Notes: generated by a model from the letters alone, not told the origin. A DNA stretch of 64,000 nucleotides from Natronoflexus pectinivorans (GCF_004345615.1 NZ_SLWK01000007.1:124001-188000), one strand, 5' to 3'; positions 18,560-27,391 are shown, counted from the first letter of the stretch. Translations and numbers: made by a program.

Positions 18560-20524
18560 ATGAACGAGGGTTTAAAGAAAATAGCAGAAATATCCAGGTT
18601 TTATGGCTGTCAGAAGGAGTTTGTGATAGCCGGAGGAGGCAACACTTCTTATAAAACGGATGATCGCTTGTGGGTTAAGGCGAGTGGTTTTGCACTCTCA
18701 ACCATTACTGAAGAGGGTTTTGCCATGCTCGACAGGGCAAAACTTGCTGAAATTGCTTCTAAGACCTATAGCAGCGATGCATCTGAACGCGAGAATCAGG
18801 TGAAAAATGATTTGGCTGCTGCCAATCTTACACCCGAAAAACGTCCTTCTGTTGAAACATCCATGCATGATGCCATTGATTACAGTTACGTGGTGCATCT
18901 GCATCCGACTTTGGTGAATGGCGTAATGTGTGCAAATGATGTGGAAAAATATTTAGAGCCGGTTTTTGGTCCCGAAGCTCTTTATATTCCATACATCGAT
19001 CCTGGATATATTCTTTTTAAGGAAGTTGAGAAACGAATATTGGCATATAGAAAGGATAACGGTTTCGATCCAAAGGTCATTTTGTTGCAAAATCACGGAA
19101 TTTTTGTTTCTGCCAATGAGGTGGATGAAATAAAGGAGATTTACAGCAAGGTGATTGAGTCAATAAAAAACAATGTTAAAAAGGATATTCCTGAATCGGA
19201 TATTGAAATATCCGATTTAGTTACATCTGTGGTGCCTGCCATTAGGATGATTGCAAGTGAATCGGAGTTGAAAACAGTACAGGTGCGAAACAATGGGCTG
19301 ATTCGGTATTTTTCCGGTTCGGCAGATGCTTTCTCAAGAATTGAGAAACCATTTACCCCCGATATAATTGTTTATTGCAAGTCAAAATACATATATATAG
19401 ATGAGGTTGAATCTGCCAAAACCATCATTTCTGAATTTCAGCTAAAATTCAACCAGTTTGTTTCAGAAAATGGTTATCCACCCAAAGTGGTTGTGGTAAG
19501 AAATCTTGGCTTGTTGGCCATTGGAGATACCAGTGCACAAACAGATATTATTTTGGATGTGTTTGAAGACCTGTTGAAGATCTCATGGCTGTCCGAATCC
19601 TTTGGAGGACAGCATTTCATGACCGATGCGCAAATCAGTTTTATCGACAACTGGGAAGTTGAAAACTATCGACGGAGCATTGCTGCCGTGGACTCAAAAG
19701 GTCGTGTAGAAAACCTCACCATTATTGTAACAGGTGCTGCACAGGGATTTGGAGAAGGAATTGCGCGTGAGCTTAAGGAGCAGGGAGCCAATATTGTTGT
19801 GGCCGATTTGAACGAAACGAAAGGAAACGAAACGGCAGAGCTGTTTAATTCCCTAAAAGGAGGGAATAAAGCAATTTTTGTAAAAACCGATGTCTCCGAC
19901 ATCGATCAAATAAAATTGTTGGTGAAAGCCACTGTTTCCCGTTTTGGTGCAATAGACGCATTTATAAGCAATGCCGGTATATTAAGAGCCGGGGGGTTGG
20001 ATGAAATGACACCCGAATCCTTCGATTTGGTTACAAAAATCAATTATAACGCCTATTTCTATTGTACAAAAGTTGTTTCAGAAGTAATGAAACTTCAAAC
20101 CAGCCACAAGTCTGATTATTATGCTGATATAATTCAAATTAACAGCAAAAGTGGTTTAAGCGGCAGTAAAAAGAATTTTGCTTATGCCGGAGGTAAGTTT
20201 GGCGGAATAGGTTTAACCCAATCATTTGCATTGGAATTGGCAGCCGATCGCATAAAGGTAAACAGCGTTTGTCCCGGTAATTTTTATGACGGACCGCTTT
20301 GGAGTGATCCTGAAAATGGACTTTTTGTACAATACTTAAATGCCGGAAAGGTGCCGGGTGCTAAATCCATCGATGATGTTAAGAACTTTTACCTGGGTCA
20401 AACACCAATTCAGCGCGGATGCACTGTAAAAGATGTGGTTAAGGGAGTTATATATCTGATTGATCAGGAGTTTGAAACAGGACAGGCTTTACCTGTTACA
20501 GGTGGTCAAATTATGTTGAAATAA
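18560..20524 (+). CDS. Bifunctional class II aldolase/short-chain dehydrogenase (RhaD/RhaEW-like), 654 aa
   Basis: The N-terminal half (to about residue 380) is a class II aldolase/adducin domain: GGGNTS (25-30), SVETSMH (Glu99) and the zinc-type HLHP (His113, His115), with a further His in QNHGIF. The C-terminal half is a short-chain dehydrogenase: TGAAQGFGEG nucleotide loop, NAG in SNAGIL, and the catalytic Tyr/Lys in YAGGK. This domain order is that of the fused rhamnulose-1-phosphate aldolase/lactaldehyde dehydrogenase known in several bacteria. In this rhamnose cluster it is the best candidate for splitting rhamnulose-1-phosphate into dihydroxyacetone phosphate and L-lactaldehyde and then oxidising the aldehyde. 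No separate intact aldolase gene is present in the window. Cytoplasmic. Confidence 0.88.
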   Translation: MNEGLKKIAEISRFYGCQKEFVIAGGGNTSYKTDDRLWVKASGFALSTITEEGFAMLDRAKLAEIASKTYSSDASERENQVKNDLAAANLTPEKRPSVETSMHDAIDYSYVVHLHPTLVNGVMCANDVEKYLEPVFGPEALYIPYIDPGYILFKEVEKRILAYRKDNGFDPKVILLQNHGIFVSANEVDEIKEIYSKVIESIKNNVKKDIPESDIEISDLVTSVVPAIRMIASESELKTVQVRNNGLIRYFSGSADAFSRIEKPFTPDIIVYCKSKYIYIDEVESAKTIISEFQLKFNQFVSENGYPPKVVVVRNLGLLAIGDTSAQTDIILDVFEDLLKISWLSESFGGQHFMTDAQISFIDNWEVENYRRSIAAVDSKGRVENLTIIVTGAAQGFGEGIARELKEQGANIVVADLNETKGNETAELFNSLKGGNKAIFVKTDVSDIDQIKLLVKATVSRFGAIDAFISNAGILRAGGLDEMTPESFDLVTKINYNAYFYCTKVVSEVMKLQTSHKSDYYADIIQINSKSGLSGSKKNFAYAGGKFGGIGLTQSFALELAADRIKVNSVCPGNFYDGPLWSDPENGLFVQYLNAGKVPGAKSIDDVKNFYLGQTPIQRGCTVKDVVKGVIYLIDQEFETGQALPVTGGQIMLK

Positions 20525-20553
20525 TTCCGGGAGACCGGATTAAAAATGTGATA

Positions 20554-21831
20554 ATGAAAACAGAAGCAGTACGATTATACGGAAAAAAAGATCTTCGTTT
20601 GGAAGAGTTTGAGCTTCCTCCAATAAAAGAAGATGAAATATTGGCAAAAGTGATATGCGACAGCATTTGCATGTCGTCCTACAAAGCGGCAACACAGGGG
20701 ACTGATCACAAAAGAATCCCCGATGATGTTTCTGATAACCCAATTATTATAGGACATGAATTTGCGGGGGAACTGGTTGAAGTTGGGTCTAAATGGGCTT
20801 CTGAGTTTAAGGTCGGCGATAAATTTTCCATACAACCGGCATTGAACTATGCAGATGGTCCGGTAGGAATTTTAAGTGCTCCCGGGTATTCCTACAAATA
20901 CATTGGAGGCGATGCAACTTATGTTATCATCCCGAAAGAGGTTATGGAGTTAGGATGCTTGCTGCCCTATAAAGGCGAAGGCTTTTATCCCGCCTCTTTG
21001 TCAGAGCCTTTGTCGTGTGTAATTGGTGCTATGCATGCCAATTACCATACAACACCAGGTTCTTATGTACACAAGATGGAAATTGTGGATGGCGGTAAAA
21101 TGGCCATTTTGGCCGGAGTAGGACCAATGGGATTGGCTGCCATTAATTATGTGTTGAACCGCGAGGATCGCAAACCTTCACTTTTGGTTATTACAGATAT
21201 TGATCAGGGAAGGCTTGACAGAGCTGCCTCACTGTATTCTGTGGAATATGCAAAATCTAAAGGGATTGATTTACGTTATGTTAATACCGGTTCATCGAGT
21301 AATGTAGCCGCCGACTTAAAGGCAATCACCAATGGATACGGATATGATGATGTGTTTGTATTTGCTCCGGTAGTCCCAATCATTGAACAGGCCGATGAAA
21401 TCCTTGCTTTTGATGGTTGCCTGAATTTCTTTGCCGGTCCCGGCGACTCCAATTTTAAAGCTCCGTTGAATTTTTACAAAGTCCATTATGAATTTACCCA
21501 TTTGGTAGGAACAAGTGGAGGCAACATGGACGATATGAAAGAGGCTTTGGAGATGATGGGAAAAGGGCTGGATCCGGCCGGTCTGGTGACTCACATTGGC
21601 GGATTGGATGCGGTGATAGACACAACGTTAAAACTGCCTGAAATTCCGGGAGGCAAAAAGTTGATATACAATCATATCAAGATGCCACTGACACCTATCT
21701 CGGAATTTGAAGAGAAAGGGAAAACAAACCCATTGTTTGCCGAACTTCATGAAATATGCCAACGTCACAATGGTTTATGGAATCTTGAAGCGGAAAATCT
21801 TATTCTCGAAAAATGGAATAAGCTTAATTAA
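20554..21831 (+). CDS. Zinc-dependent dehydrogenase, SorE (L-sorbose-1-phosphate reductase)-like, 425 aa
   Basis: I start at ATG 20554; an in-frame GTG at 20548 is also possible. It is a medium-chain dehydrogenase: the N-terminal catalytic domain carries GHEFAGELVEVG (about residue 70) and SEPLSC, and the cofactor domain has the AGVGPMGLAAI loop. The overall pattern, including the opening AVRLYGKKDLRLEEFELP, recalls the SorE family. This is a memory-based match. It follows the aldolase/dehydrogenase by 29 nt and ends the operon at a strong terminator. It may reduce or oxidise a keto-sugar (phosphate) or lactaldehyde; the real substrate is open. No signal peptide, so cytoplasmic. Confidence 0.8.
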   Translation: MKTEAVRLYGKKDLRLEEFELPPIKEDEILAKVICDSICMSSYKAATQGTDHKRIPDDVSDNPIIIGHEFAGELVEVGSKWASEFKVGDKFSIQPALNYADGPVGILSAPGYSYKYIGGDATYVIIPKEVMELGCLLPYKGEGFYPASLSEPLSCVIGAMHANYHTTPGSYVHKMEIVDGGKMAILAGVGPMGLAAINYVLNREDRKPSLLVITDIDQGRLDRAASLYSVEYAKSKGIDLRYVNTGSSSNVAADLKAITNGYGYDDVFVFAPVVPIIEQADEILAFDGCLNFFAGPGDSNFKAPLNFYKVHYEFTHLVGTSGGNMDDMKEALEMMGKGLDPAGLVTHIGGLDAVIDTTLKLPEIPGGKKLIYNHIKMPLTPISEFEEKGKTNPLFAELHEICQRHNGLWNLEAENLILEKWNKLN

Positions 21832-21853
21832 AGAATTGTATTGACCAGGTAAG

Positions 21854-21884
21854 GGCTGTCTTAATTTATTAAGGCAGCCTTTTT
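21854..21884 (+). terminator. Terminator after the PHP-aldolase-dehydrogenase unit
   Basis: GGCTGTCTTAA (21854-21864) pairs with TTAAGGCAGCC (21869-21879) with one G-U pair, followed by TTTTT to 21884. It lies 22 nt past the stop codon and separates this unit from rhaT. Confidence 0.9.
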
Positions 21885-22003
21885 CGTTTAAACCATAAAC
21901 AATTTTCTGATTAATTATATCGCTACCTGCTATGTTGTTAGCGAGTTTTTTGCGCTTGTTCGGTTTCGCATCTTTTCACTTTTATTGAAGTTATTATAAA
22001 TAA

Positions 22004-22069
22004 TGTCAAAAAATATAAACAATGTGTCACTTTGTGTATTGTTAAAAATTGTAGATGCCTATAAATTTG
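22004..22069 (+). promoter_or_regulatory. Predicted rhamnose-regulon promoter 1 (rhaT-rhaA)
   Basis: A conserved block ends in TTTGTGTATTG (22031-22041). Exactly 20 nt later is TAAATTTG (22062-22069), a perfect TAnnTTTG Bacteroidota -7 box. Upstream, TGTCA occurs at 22004 and again at 22025, a 21-bp spacing typical of AraC-type direct-repeat operators. The same arrangement occurs at 28004-28069 and 58895-58960. Transcription would start about 60 nt ahead of rhaT. Confidence 0.75.
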
Positions 22070-22139
22070 GTTCATAAAATTTGTGTCATTTTTTAATTGT
22101 GATTTTAATCTCGTTTTCATAATCTAATTGTAAATTATT

Positions 22140-23204
22140 ATGCAAGCATTGTTAGGAATTCTGTTTCATTCTATTGGAGGTTTCGCTTCCGGAAGTTTCT
22201 ATATGCCTTATAACAAGGTAAAGAAATGGTCGTGGGAGACATATTGGTTACTTGGTGGATTGTTTTCTTGGTTGATCATCCCTTTTTTGGCAGCCTATTT
22301 AACGGTTCCTGGTTTTTTTGAGATTCTACGACATACTTCTGGTCAACTACTTTGGATTATCTATTTCCTTGGTTTGATGTGGGGTATTGGAGGTTTAACG
22401 TATGGTTTGGGAGTTCGTTATTTAGGAATGTCCTTAGGAAATTCTGTTATTTTAGGTGTTACAGCTGCTTTTGGAGCACTGGTTCCTCCCATCTACTACG
22501 ATATAATGGGCACGGTTGATAAAGTATCATTTTCTGATATGTTAAACTCCTCTGGAGGTCTTGTAGTCCTTTTCGGTGTAGCAGTATGTTTAACAGGTAT
22601 TGCACTTACAGGTAGAGCCGGGCTATTAAAAGAAAAGGAACTTTCTTCGGAACAAAAATCTGCCAGTGTAAAAGAGTTCGCGTTGGTTAAAGGCTTAATC
22701 GTTGCAATTATCTCTGGGGTATTAAGTGCATTCTTTAACTATGGTATAGAAGCAGGAAAGCCACTTACCGATTATGCAATATACGAACTGGGACATAACC
22801 CTCTTTTTGTAAATAATGTTACGTTTCTGGTTATTTTATGGGGAGGCTTAACTACCAATTTAATTTGGTGTGTTTATTTAAGTATAAAAAACAACAGTTA
22901 CCCTGAATATGTAAGCAAAAAAACTCCTCTCTTGAGGAATTATATGTTTGCTGCTCTTGCAGGTACCACATGGTTTCTACAGTTCTTCTTTTATGGAATG
23001 GGCGAGAGCAAAATTGGAAGTGGCGCCAGCTCCTGGATTCTTCATATGTCAACCATCATTCTTACAGCAAATATGTGGGGTATCTATAATAAAGAATGGA
23101 AGGGCACTTCCCGTAAAACCATTTTAACCATTTCCATGGGTATCGGAATTATTCTGTTATCAGTAATTATCGTGGGCATTGGTAATTCTATGGGAATAAA
23201 ATAG
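22140..23204 (+). CDS. rhaT: L-rhamnose/proton symporter RhaT, 354 aa
   Basis: Very hydrophobic protein with about ten membrane segments. The opening (ALLGILFHSIGGFASGSFY), the KKWSWETYW segment and WGIGGLTYGLG match the RhaT family, whose members are about 340-350 aa. It imports L-rhamnose with a proton across the inner membrane. It lies directly downstream of the predicted rhamnose promoter and 92 nt ahead of rhaA, so the two are probably co-transcribed. No anomaly seen. Confidence 0.94.
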   Translation: MQALLGILFHSIGGFASGSFYMPYNKVKKWSWETYWLLGGLFSWLIIPFLAAYLTVPGFFEILRHTSGQLLWIIYFLGLMWGIGGLTYGLGVRYLGMSLGNSVILGVTAAFGALVPPIYYDIMGTVDKVSFSDMLNSSGGLVVLFGVAVCLTGIALTGRAGLLKEKELSSEQKSASVKEFALVKGLIVAIISGVLSAFFNYGIEAGKPLTDYAIYELGHNPLFVNNVTFLVILWGGLTTNLIWCVYLSIKNNSYPEYVSKKTPLLRNYMFAALAGTTWFLQFFFYGMGESKIGSGASSWILHMSTIILTANMWGIYNKEWKGTSRKTILTISMGIGIILLSVIIVGIGNSMGIK

Positions 23205-23296
23205 ATATGATGGAATGCCAGTAAAGGAGTAACTGAGTTGATTTAACTCCAATCAAACAAACAATCATCCAGATAAAATTTAAAATACATGCCATT

Positions 23297-24565
23297 ATGG
23301 ATAAAAGAGAACTTATAGAAAAGGCTTATGAACTGGCCAGAGAACAATATAAAGCATTTGGTGTGGACGCCGATGCGGTTGTTGAAAAAATGAATGATGT
23401 TCAAATCAGCTTGCATTGCTGGCAAACTGATGATGTTGGTGGATTTGAAAAACCCGATGCCGAGTTAGGAGGCGGAGGAATTCAAGTTACAGGAAATTTC
23501 CCGGGAAAAGCTCAGAATATAGATCAAATGCGTCAGGATTTAGATAAGGTCATGTCGCTTCTTCCAGGTAAACAACGCTTGAATCTTCATGCAATATACG
23601 GCGAGTTTGGTGGTCAATTGGTCGATCGTGATCAGATTGAGGTGAAGCACTTTCAAGGTTGGATTGATTGGGCCAAACAGCGAGGCATGGGACTTGATTT
23701 TAATGCAACTTGTTTCTCACATCCCAAAGCCGATGATGGATATACTTTGTCAAGTAAGAATGAAGATGTTCGACGTTTTTGGGTCGAGCATGTGAAGAGA
23801 TGTAGAGCCATCACTGCTGAAATGGGAAAACAACTGGGGTCACCGTCTGTTCATAATACTTGGATTCCTGACGGATCAAAGGATGAATTGGTAGATCGTA
23901 ACGGCCATCGGGCTTTACTAAAGAAGTCTTTGGATGAAGCGTTTGCACAAGATTATCCACGAGAGTTCATGCTTGATGCTGTAGAAAGTAAGTTGTTTGG
24001 TATTGGTGCAGAGTTCATGACTGTGGGGTCTCACGATTTCTATCTTGGGTACGCTATTAAAAACAACAAGTTGATTTGTTTGGACAATGGACATTTTCAT
24101 CCCACTGAGCAGGTTGGTGATAAGGTGTCTGCTTGTCTTCAGTTTGTTGACGATCTGTTATTACATATTACCCGTGGAGTTCGATGGGATTCGGATCATG
24201 TGGTTGTGTTGAATGATGAGATTCAGTTAATAGCATCGGAAATTATTCGCAATGACTTTTTAAATAGAGTTAAAATTGGATTAGACTTTTTTGATGCCAG
24301 TATAAATAGAGTAGGAGCATATGTTGTGGGCACGCGTGCAACTCAACAAGCATTCATGAAAGCTATGCTTGAGCCATATGCCATTTTGAAGGATTTTGAA
24401 GAAAAAGGCAAATATTTCGAAAGACTAGCCTTGTTGGAAGTGATGAAATCACGCAATTTTGGAGCAGTATGGGATTATTACTGTCTGAAGAACAATGTTC
24501 CGGCCAGTGATGATTTTATTGCGGAGATTCAAAAATACGAGAAAGATGTTTTGTTAAATAGATAG
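23297..24565 (+). CDS. rhaA: L-rhamnose isomerase, 422 aa
   Basis: The sequence has clear RhaA blocks: VQISLHCWQTDDVGGFE (about 36-52), GGGIQVTGNFPGKA, the metal-site region LDFNATCFSHP (about 132-142), HNTWIPDG and MTVGSHDFYLG. The metal-binding acidic and histidine residues are in the usual contexts and the 422-aa length is standard. It converts L-rhamnose to L-rhamnulose in the cytoplasm, the first catabolic step. It is between rhaT and the FGGY kinase. A strong hairpin with a T-run follows 14 nt after its stop, so read-through into the kinase is probably limited. Confidence 0.96.
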   Translation: MDKRELIEKAYELAREQYKAFGVDADAVVEKMNDVQISLHCWQTDDVGGFEKPDAELGGGGIQVTGNFPGKAQNIDQMRQDLDKVMSLLPGKQRLNLHAIYGEFGGQLVDRDQIEVKHFQGWIDWAKQRGMGLDFNATCFSHPKADDGYTLSSKNEDVRRFWVEHVKRCRAITAEMGKQLGSPSVHNTWIPDGSKDELVDRNGHRALLKKSLDEAFAQDYPREFMLDAVESKLFGIGAEFMTVGSHDFYLGYAIKNNKLICLDNGHFHPTEQVGDKVSACLQFVDDLLLHITRGVRWDSDHVVVLNDEIQLIASEIIRNDFLNRVKIGLDFFDASINRVGAYVVGTRATQQAFMKAMLEPYAILKDFEEKGKYFERLALLEVMKSRNFGAVWDYYCLKNNVPASDDFIAEIQKYEKDVLLNR

Positions 24566-24579
24566 TTGATTTGTTTTCG

Positions 24580-24612
24580 GGGAATTAACCTGTAAGGTTA
24601 ATTCCCTTTTTT
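24580..24612 (+). terminator. Intercistronic terminator/attenuator between rhaA and the kinase
   Basis: GGGAATTAACC (24580-24590) and GGTTAATTCCC (24596-24606) form a perfect 11-bp stem with a 5-nt loop, then six T. It ends only 16 nt before the chosen ATG of the kinase, leaving no room for a separate promoter downstream of it. Confidence 0.88.
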
Positions 24613-24628
24613 GTTTAAAAAGCATGTC

Positions 24629-26014
24629 ATGTTGAAAGTTATAGCTGTTTTTGATATTGGAAAAACAAACAAAAAGCTTCTTTTGTTTGATCAGAATCTT
24701 GATGTTGTTCATCAGCATGAAGAGCCATTTTCCACCATCACGGATGAAGATGGAGAAGAGTGTGATGACATAGAGAGAATAGAGAAGTGGCTCTTCTCTT
24801 CCGTTGAATCTTTGATTAAGGAGGGGAGGTATCAAATTTGTGGTATTAACTTTTCTACTTATGGTGCTTCATTGTGCTGGCTCGATGAGAACGGATCCAG
24901 GTTAACGCCAGTATATAACTACTTAAAACAAGTCGGTAATAAATTTCAAAATGAGTTGTTTTCTGCTTTTGGTGGTGAAAAGGAATTTTGCAGAAGTACT
25001 GCCAGTCCGGCTCTTGGAATGCTATTGAATTCGGGTGTTCAGATGTTATGGGTGAAATCGGAACAGCCAGAGGTGTTTAATAAATCTAGATACATACTGC
25101 ATTTCCCACAATACTTATCATCCTTGTTTACCAAAAGGTTTGTGTCGGAGCATACATCCATAGGATGTCATACATTTCTGTGGGATTTTGATAAAAACAA
25201 ATATCATCAATGGTTATCAAAGGAAGGCATCTTTTTACCAGAGCCAATTAGTAACGACAAGATTACTAATGTAAAAATACATGATCAGGAGATTGCCTGT
25301 GGTATTGGAATTCATGATAGCTCTTCTTCGCTGGTGCCTTATTTTAAAGGATCAGCTGAACCATTTTTACTTATCAGCACCGGAACCTGGTGCATCAATA
25401 TGAATCCTTTTAACCATTCTCCTTTAACTTTGGATGAGCTCAGACATGATTGCCTTTGTTATATGAGTATTCAACAAAATCCGGTAAAATCTTCAAGGTT
25501 TTTTATGGGGCATATTCATGATGTAAATGTGGAGCGCATCACAAGGCATTTCAAAGTTCCCGCGGATGCTTATAAAAAAGTTGAGATTGATGAGGTTCTA
25601 TTGTCGGAATATATCACTAATGGAACCTCTGAAATGAAATTCTTTATAGGCGGTGTGCCTATAGATTATGTGGATACATCCACAAATCTTAGCCAATTTA
25701 AGAGTTTCTCGGAAGCTTATCACCGATTTATGTATGACCTTACGATAAAAGCATACGAATCAATTCTGCTTATTTCAGAGTCAGGAAGTTCTGCAAATAA
25801 TGTGTTTATTTCCGGAGGATTTGCTCGTAATGAGATTTTTGTCAGGTTGCTTGCCGGTTTTATGCCAGAGAAAAAGGTGTTTACAACGCAGGTGGATAAT
25901 TCCAGTGCATTGGGTGCTGCTTTGGTTATTTATGATAAGGTATTTCAAGGGTCTGCTCCTGAAATAAATCTGGGTCTGGTTGAATGGGATGGAATCTCTA
26001 TATTAAAGCATTAA
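24629..26014 (+). CDS. FGGY-family sugar kinase, probable rhamnulokinase, 461 aa
   Basis: ATG 24629 is preferred over the in-frame TTG at 24611, because the latter lies in the terminator T-run and the kinase fold starts at FDIGKTNKK. That phosphate-loop motif at the N-terminus, a central ISTGTWC motif and the C-terminal GGFARNEIF and SSALGAA adenosine-binding motifs are those of FGGY carbohydrate kinases. It is somewhat shorter than classical RhaB (about 480-490) and its N-terminus differs from it, so it belongs to another branch of the family. Its position after rhaA makes phosphorylation of L-rhamnulose at O-1 the likely reaction. Cytoplasmic. Confidence 0.85.
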   Translation: MLKVIAVFDIGKTNKKLLLFDQNLDVVHQHEEPFSTITDEDGEECDDIERIEKWLFSSVESLIKEGRYQICGINFSTYGASLCWLDENGSRLTPVYNYLKQVGNKFQNELFSAFGGEKEFCRSTASPALGMLLNSGVQMLWVKSEQPEVFNKSRYILHFPQYLSSLFTKRFVSEHTSIGCHTFLWDFDKNKYHQWLSKEGIFLPEPISNDKITNVKIHDQEIACGIGIHDSSSSLVPYFKGSAEPFLLISTGTWCINMNPFNHSPLTLDELRHDCLCYMSIQQNPVKSSRFFMGHIHDVNVERITRHFKVPADAYKKVEIDEVLLSEYITNGTSEMKFFIGGVPIDYVDTSTNLSQFKSFSEAYHRFMYDLTIKAYESILLISESGSSANNVFISGGFARNEIFVRLLAGFMPEKKVFTTQVDNSSALGAALVIYDKVFQGSAPEINLGLVEWDGISILKH

Positions 26015-26017
26015 AGC

Positions 26018-26047
26018 ATTAAAGCATTAATGCATTAATGCTTTAAT
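26018..26047. terminator. Perfect 30-bp palindrome with TTAAAGCA repeats
   Basis: ATTAAAGCATTAATG (26018-26032) is followed directly by its exact reverse complement (26033-26047). It grows out of three tandem TTAAAGCA units that begin inside the last kinase codons. It probably ends kinase transcripts, but no long T-run follows. Confidence 0.6.
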
Positions 26048-26111
26048 CTCTTTTCTCTGTCACTTCGAAACTTGTTTTTCGTTATTCATATCCATTAAAA
26101 TATTCGGAAAG

Positions 26112-26273
26112 ATGAAATTGCTTAACACCAAATTTATGCATCCCCGTGACCAGATTGTTATGGTGATCGACAGGGTATACAAACGTGGTTTAACGACTAC
26201 ATCCGGTGGAAATATCAATTCCATCATTTTAACACAGTCTCCTTATTTAATGGCTTATGCCGTTTCAAATTAA
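26112..26273 (+). pseudogene. Internally deleted remnant of a class II aldolase/adducin gene (53 codons)
   Basis: The frame from ATG 26112 reads through HPRDQIVMVIDRVYKRGL and TTTSGGNI (to about residue 35), which is the canonical start of class II aldolase/adducin proteins. It is then joined in frame to SIILTQSPYLMAYAVSN and a stop at 26271. That second block resembles a stretch that lies much further along in full-length relatives (the hydrophobic core after the zinc site). The zinc-binding histidines are missing, so it cannot be an active aldolase. It looks like a full gene that lost its middle and its C-terminus. It sits next to the rhamnose genes, whose aldolase function is now supplied by the 18560-20524 fusion. 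Confidence 0.7.
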
Positions 26274-26359
26274 ATGATATAGAGGACTTAAGACGTAAAT
26301 TTTGACTTAATCCTATCACTTATAAATAACTCATTGTTCTTTTTAAATCCGTTTTAGCT

Positions 26360-27391
26360 ATGAATCTAAAAAGTCTTTTTTTAAATTTTATAATATTAAT
26401 CACAACTCTGATAGTTGTCAGTTGTCAATCCTCAACAGAACATTGTGGAGAACCTGCGCCTAAGCCTCTGTTTAGGGATCCGGTATATGATGGTGCTGCA
26501 GATCCTGTTATTGTTTGGAATCATGATGAGGAGAAGTGGTTTATGTTTTATACCAACCGGCGGGCAAAAGATATTTCCTTAGATGGATTTGAATGGGTTC
26601 ACGGCACCAGGATTGGAATTGCTGAGTCATACGATGGAGCCAATTGGGCATACCGAGACACAGCAAACATTAATTATCGAATGCCGGATTACACCCATTG
26701 GGCTCCTGAAGTTATTGAATATGAAGGATTGTACCATATGTTTCTTACTTATGTTCCCGGGATATTTAGAGATTGGCGCCACCCACGAGATATCATTCAT
26801 CTTACAAGCACCAATCTGTTAGACTGGGATTTTGAATCAGTTTTGGAATTGGCTTCAGATCGGGTTATTGATGCATGTGTTTTTCAATTGCCTGATGGTA
26901 CCTGGCGCATGTGGTATAACAACGAGCGAGCTGGTAAAGCCATGTATTTTGCCGATAGTCCGGATTTATATAATTGGACAGATAAGGGAAGAGTACAAAT
27001 AGATCGAGCGCGTGGAGGTGAAGGCCCAAAAGTGTTCGAATGGAAAGGTCATTATTGGATGATAACGGATGTGTGGAGTGGACTTGCACTCTATAAATCA
27101 GATGATTTATTAAACTGGACAAATATCCCGGGAAATCTGGTAGAGAAACCTGGTATTGGAGAGGATGATAAGGTTATGGGCGGACATGCTGATGTTTTAA
27201 TCAGTAACGACAGAGCATATTTGTATTATTTTACTCATCCTGGTCGCAGGGATGGTGTGGATCCAGATGATTTATTTGAACAGCGAAGGAGTTCTATTCA
27301 GGTTACTGAATTGTTCTATGAGAACGAGAGATTGGTGGCATACAGAGATTCGGTAACTTATGTCTGTCTGGTTCCTCCTGTTAGGTTTTAA
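26360..27391 (+). CDS. GH43-like five-bladed beta-propeller lipoprotein, 343 aa
   Basis: Signal peptide with lipobox VVSC (Cys22), so it is lipid-anchored. The mature protein has the clan pattern of GH43/GH32-type propellers: GAADPVIVW with Asp48 as candidate base, HWAPEVIEYEGLYHMF, VIDACVFQLPDG with an Asp as pKa modulator, and GGEGPKVFEWKGHYWM with a Glu as candidate acid. Blade-like repeats (W-x-Y/F patterns about every 60 residues) run through the protein. The family within the clan cannot be fixed by eye, and some relatives are assigned elsewhere. The context between rhamnose catabolism and the pectin operon supports action on pectin side chains. Confidence 0.75.
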   Translation: MNLKSLFLNFIILITTLIVVSCQSSTEHCGEPAPKPLFRDPVYDGAADPVIVWNHDEEKWFMFYTNRRAKDISLDGFEWVHGTRIGIAESYDGANWAYRDTANINYRMPDYTHWAPEVIEYEGLYHMFLTYVPGIFRDWRHPRDIIHLTSTNLLDWDFESVLELASDRVIDACVFQLPDGTWRMWYNNERAGKAMYFADSPDLYNWTDKGRVQIDRARGGEGPKVFEWKGHYWMITDVWSGLALYKSDDLLNWTNIPGNLVEKPGIGEDDKVMGGHADVLISNDRAYLYYFTHPGRRDGVDPDDLFEQRRSSIQVTELFYENERLVAYRDSVTYVCLVPPVRF

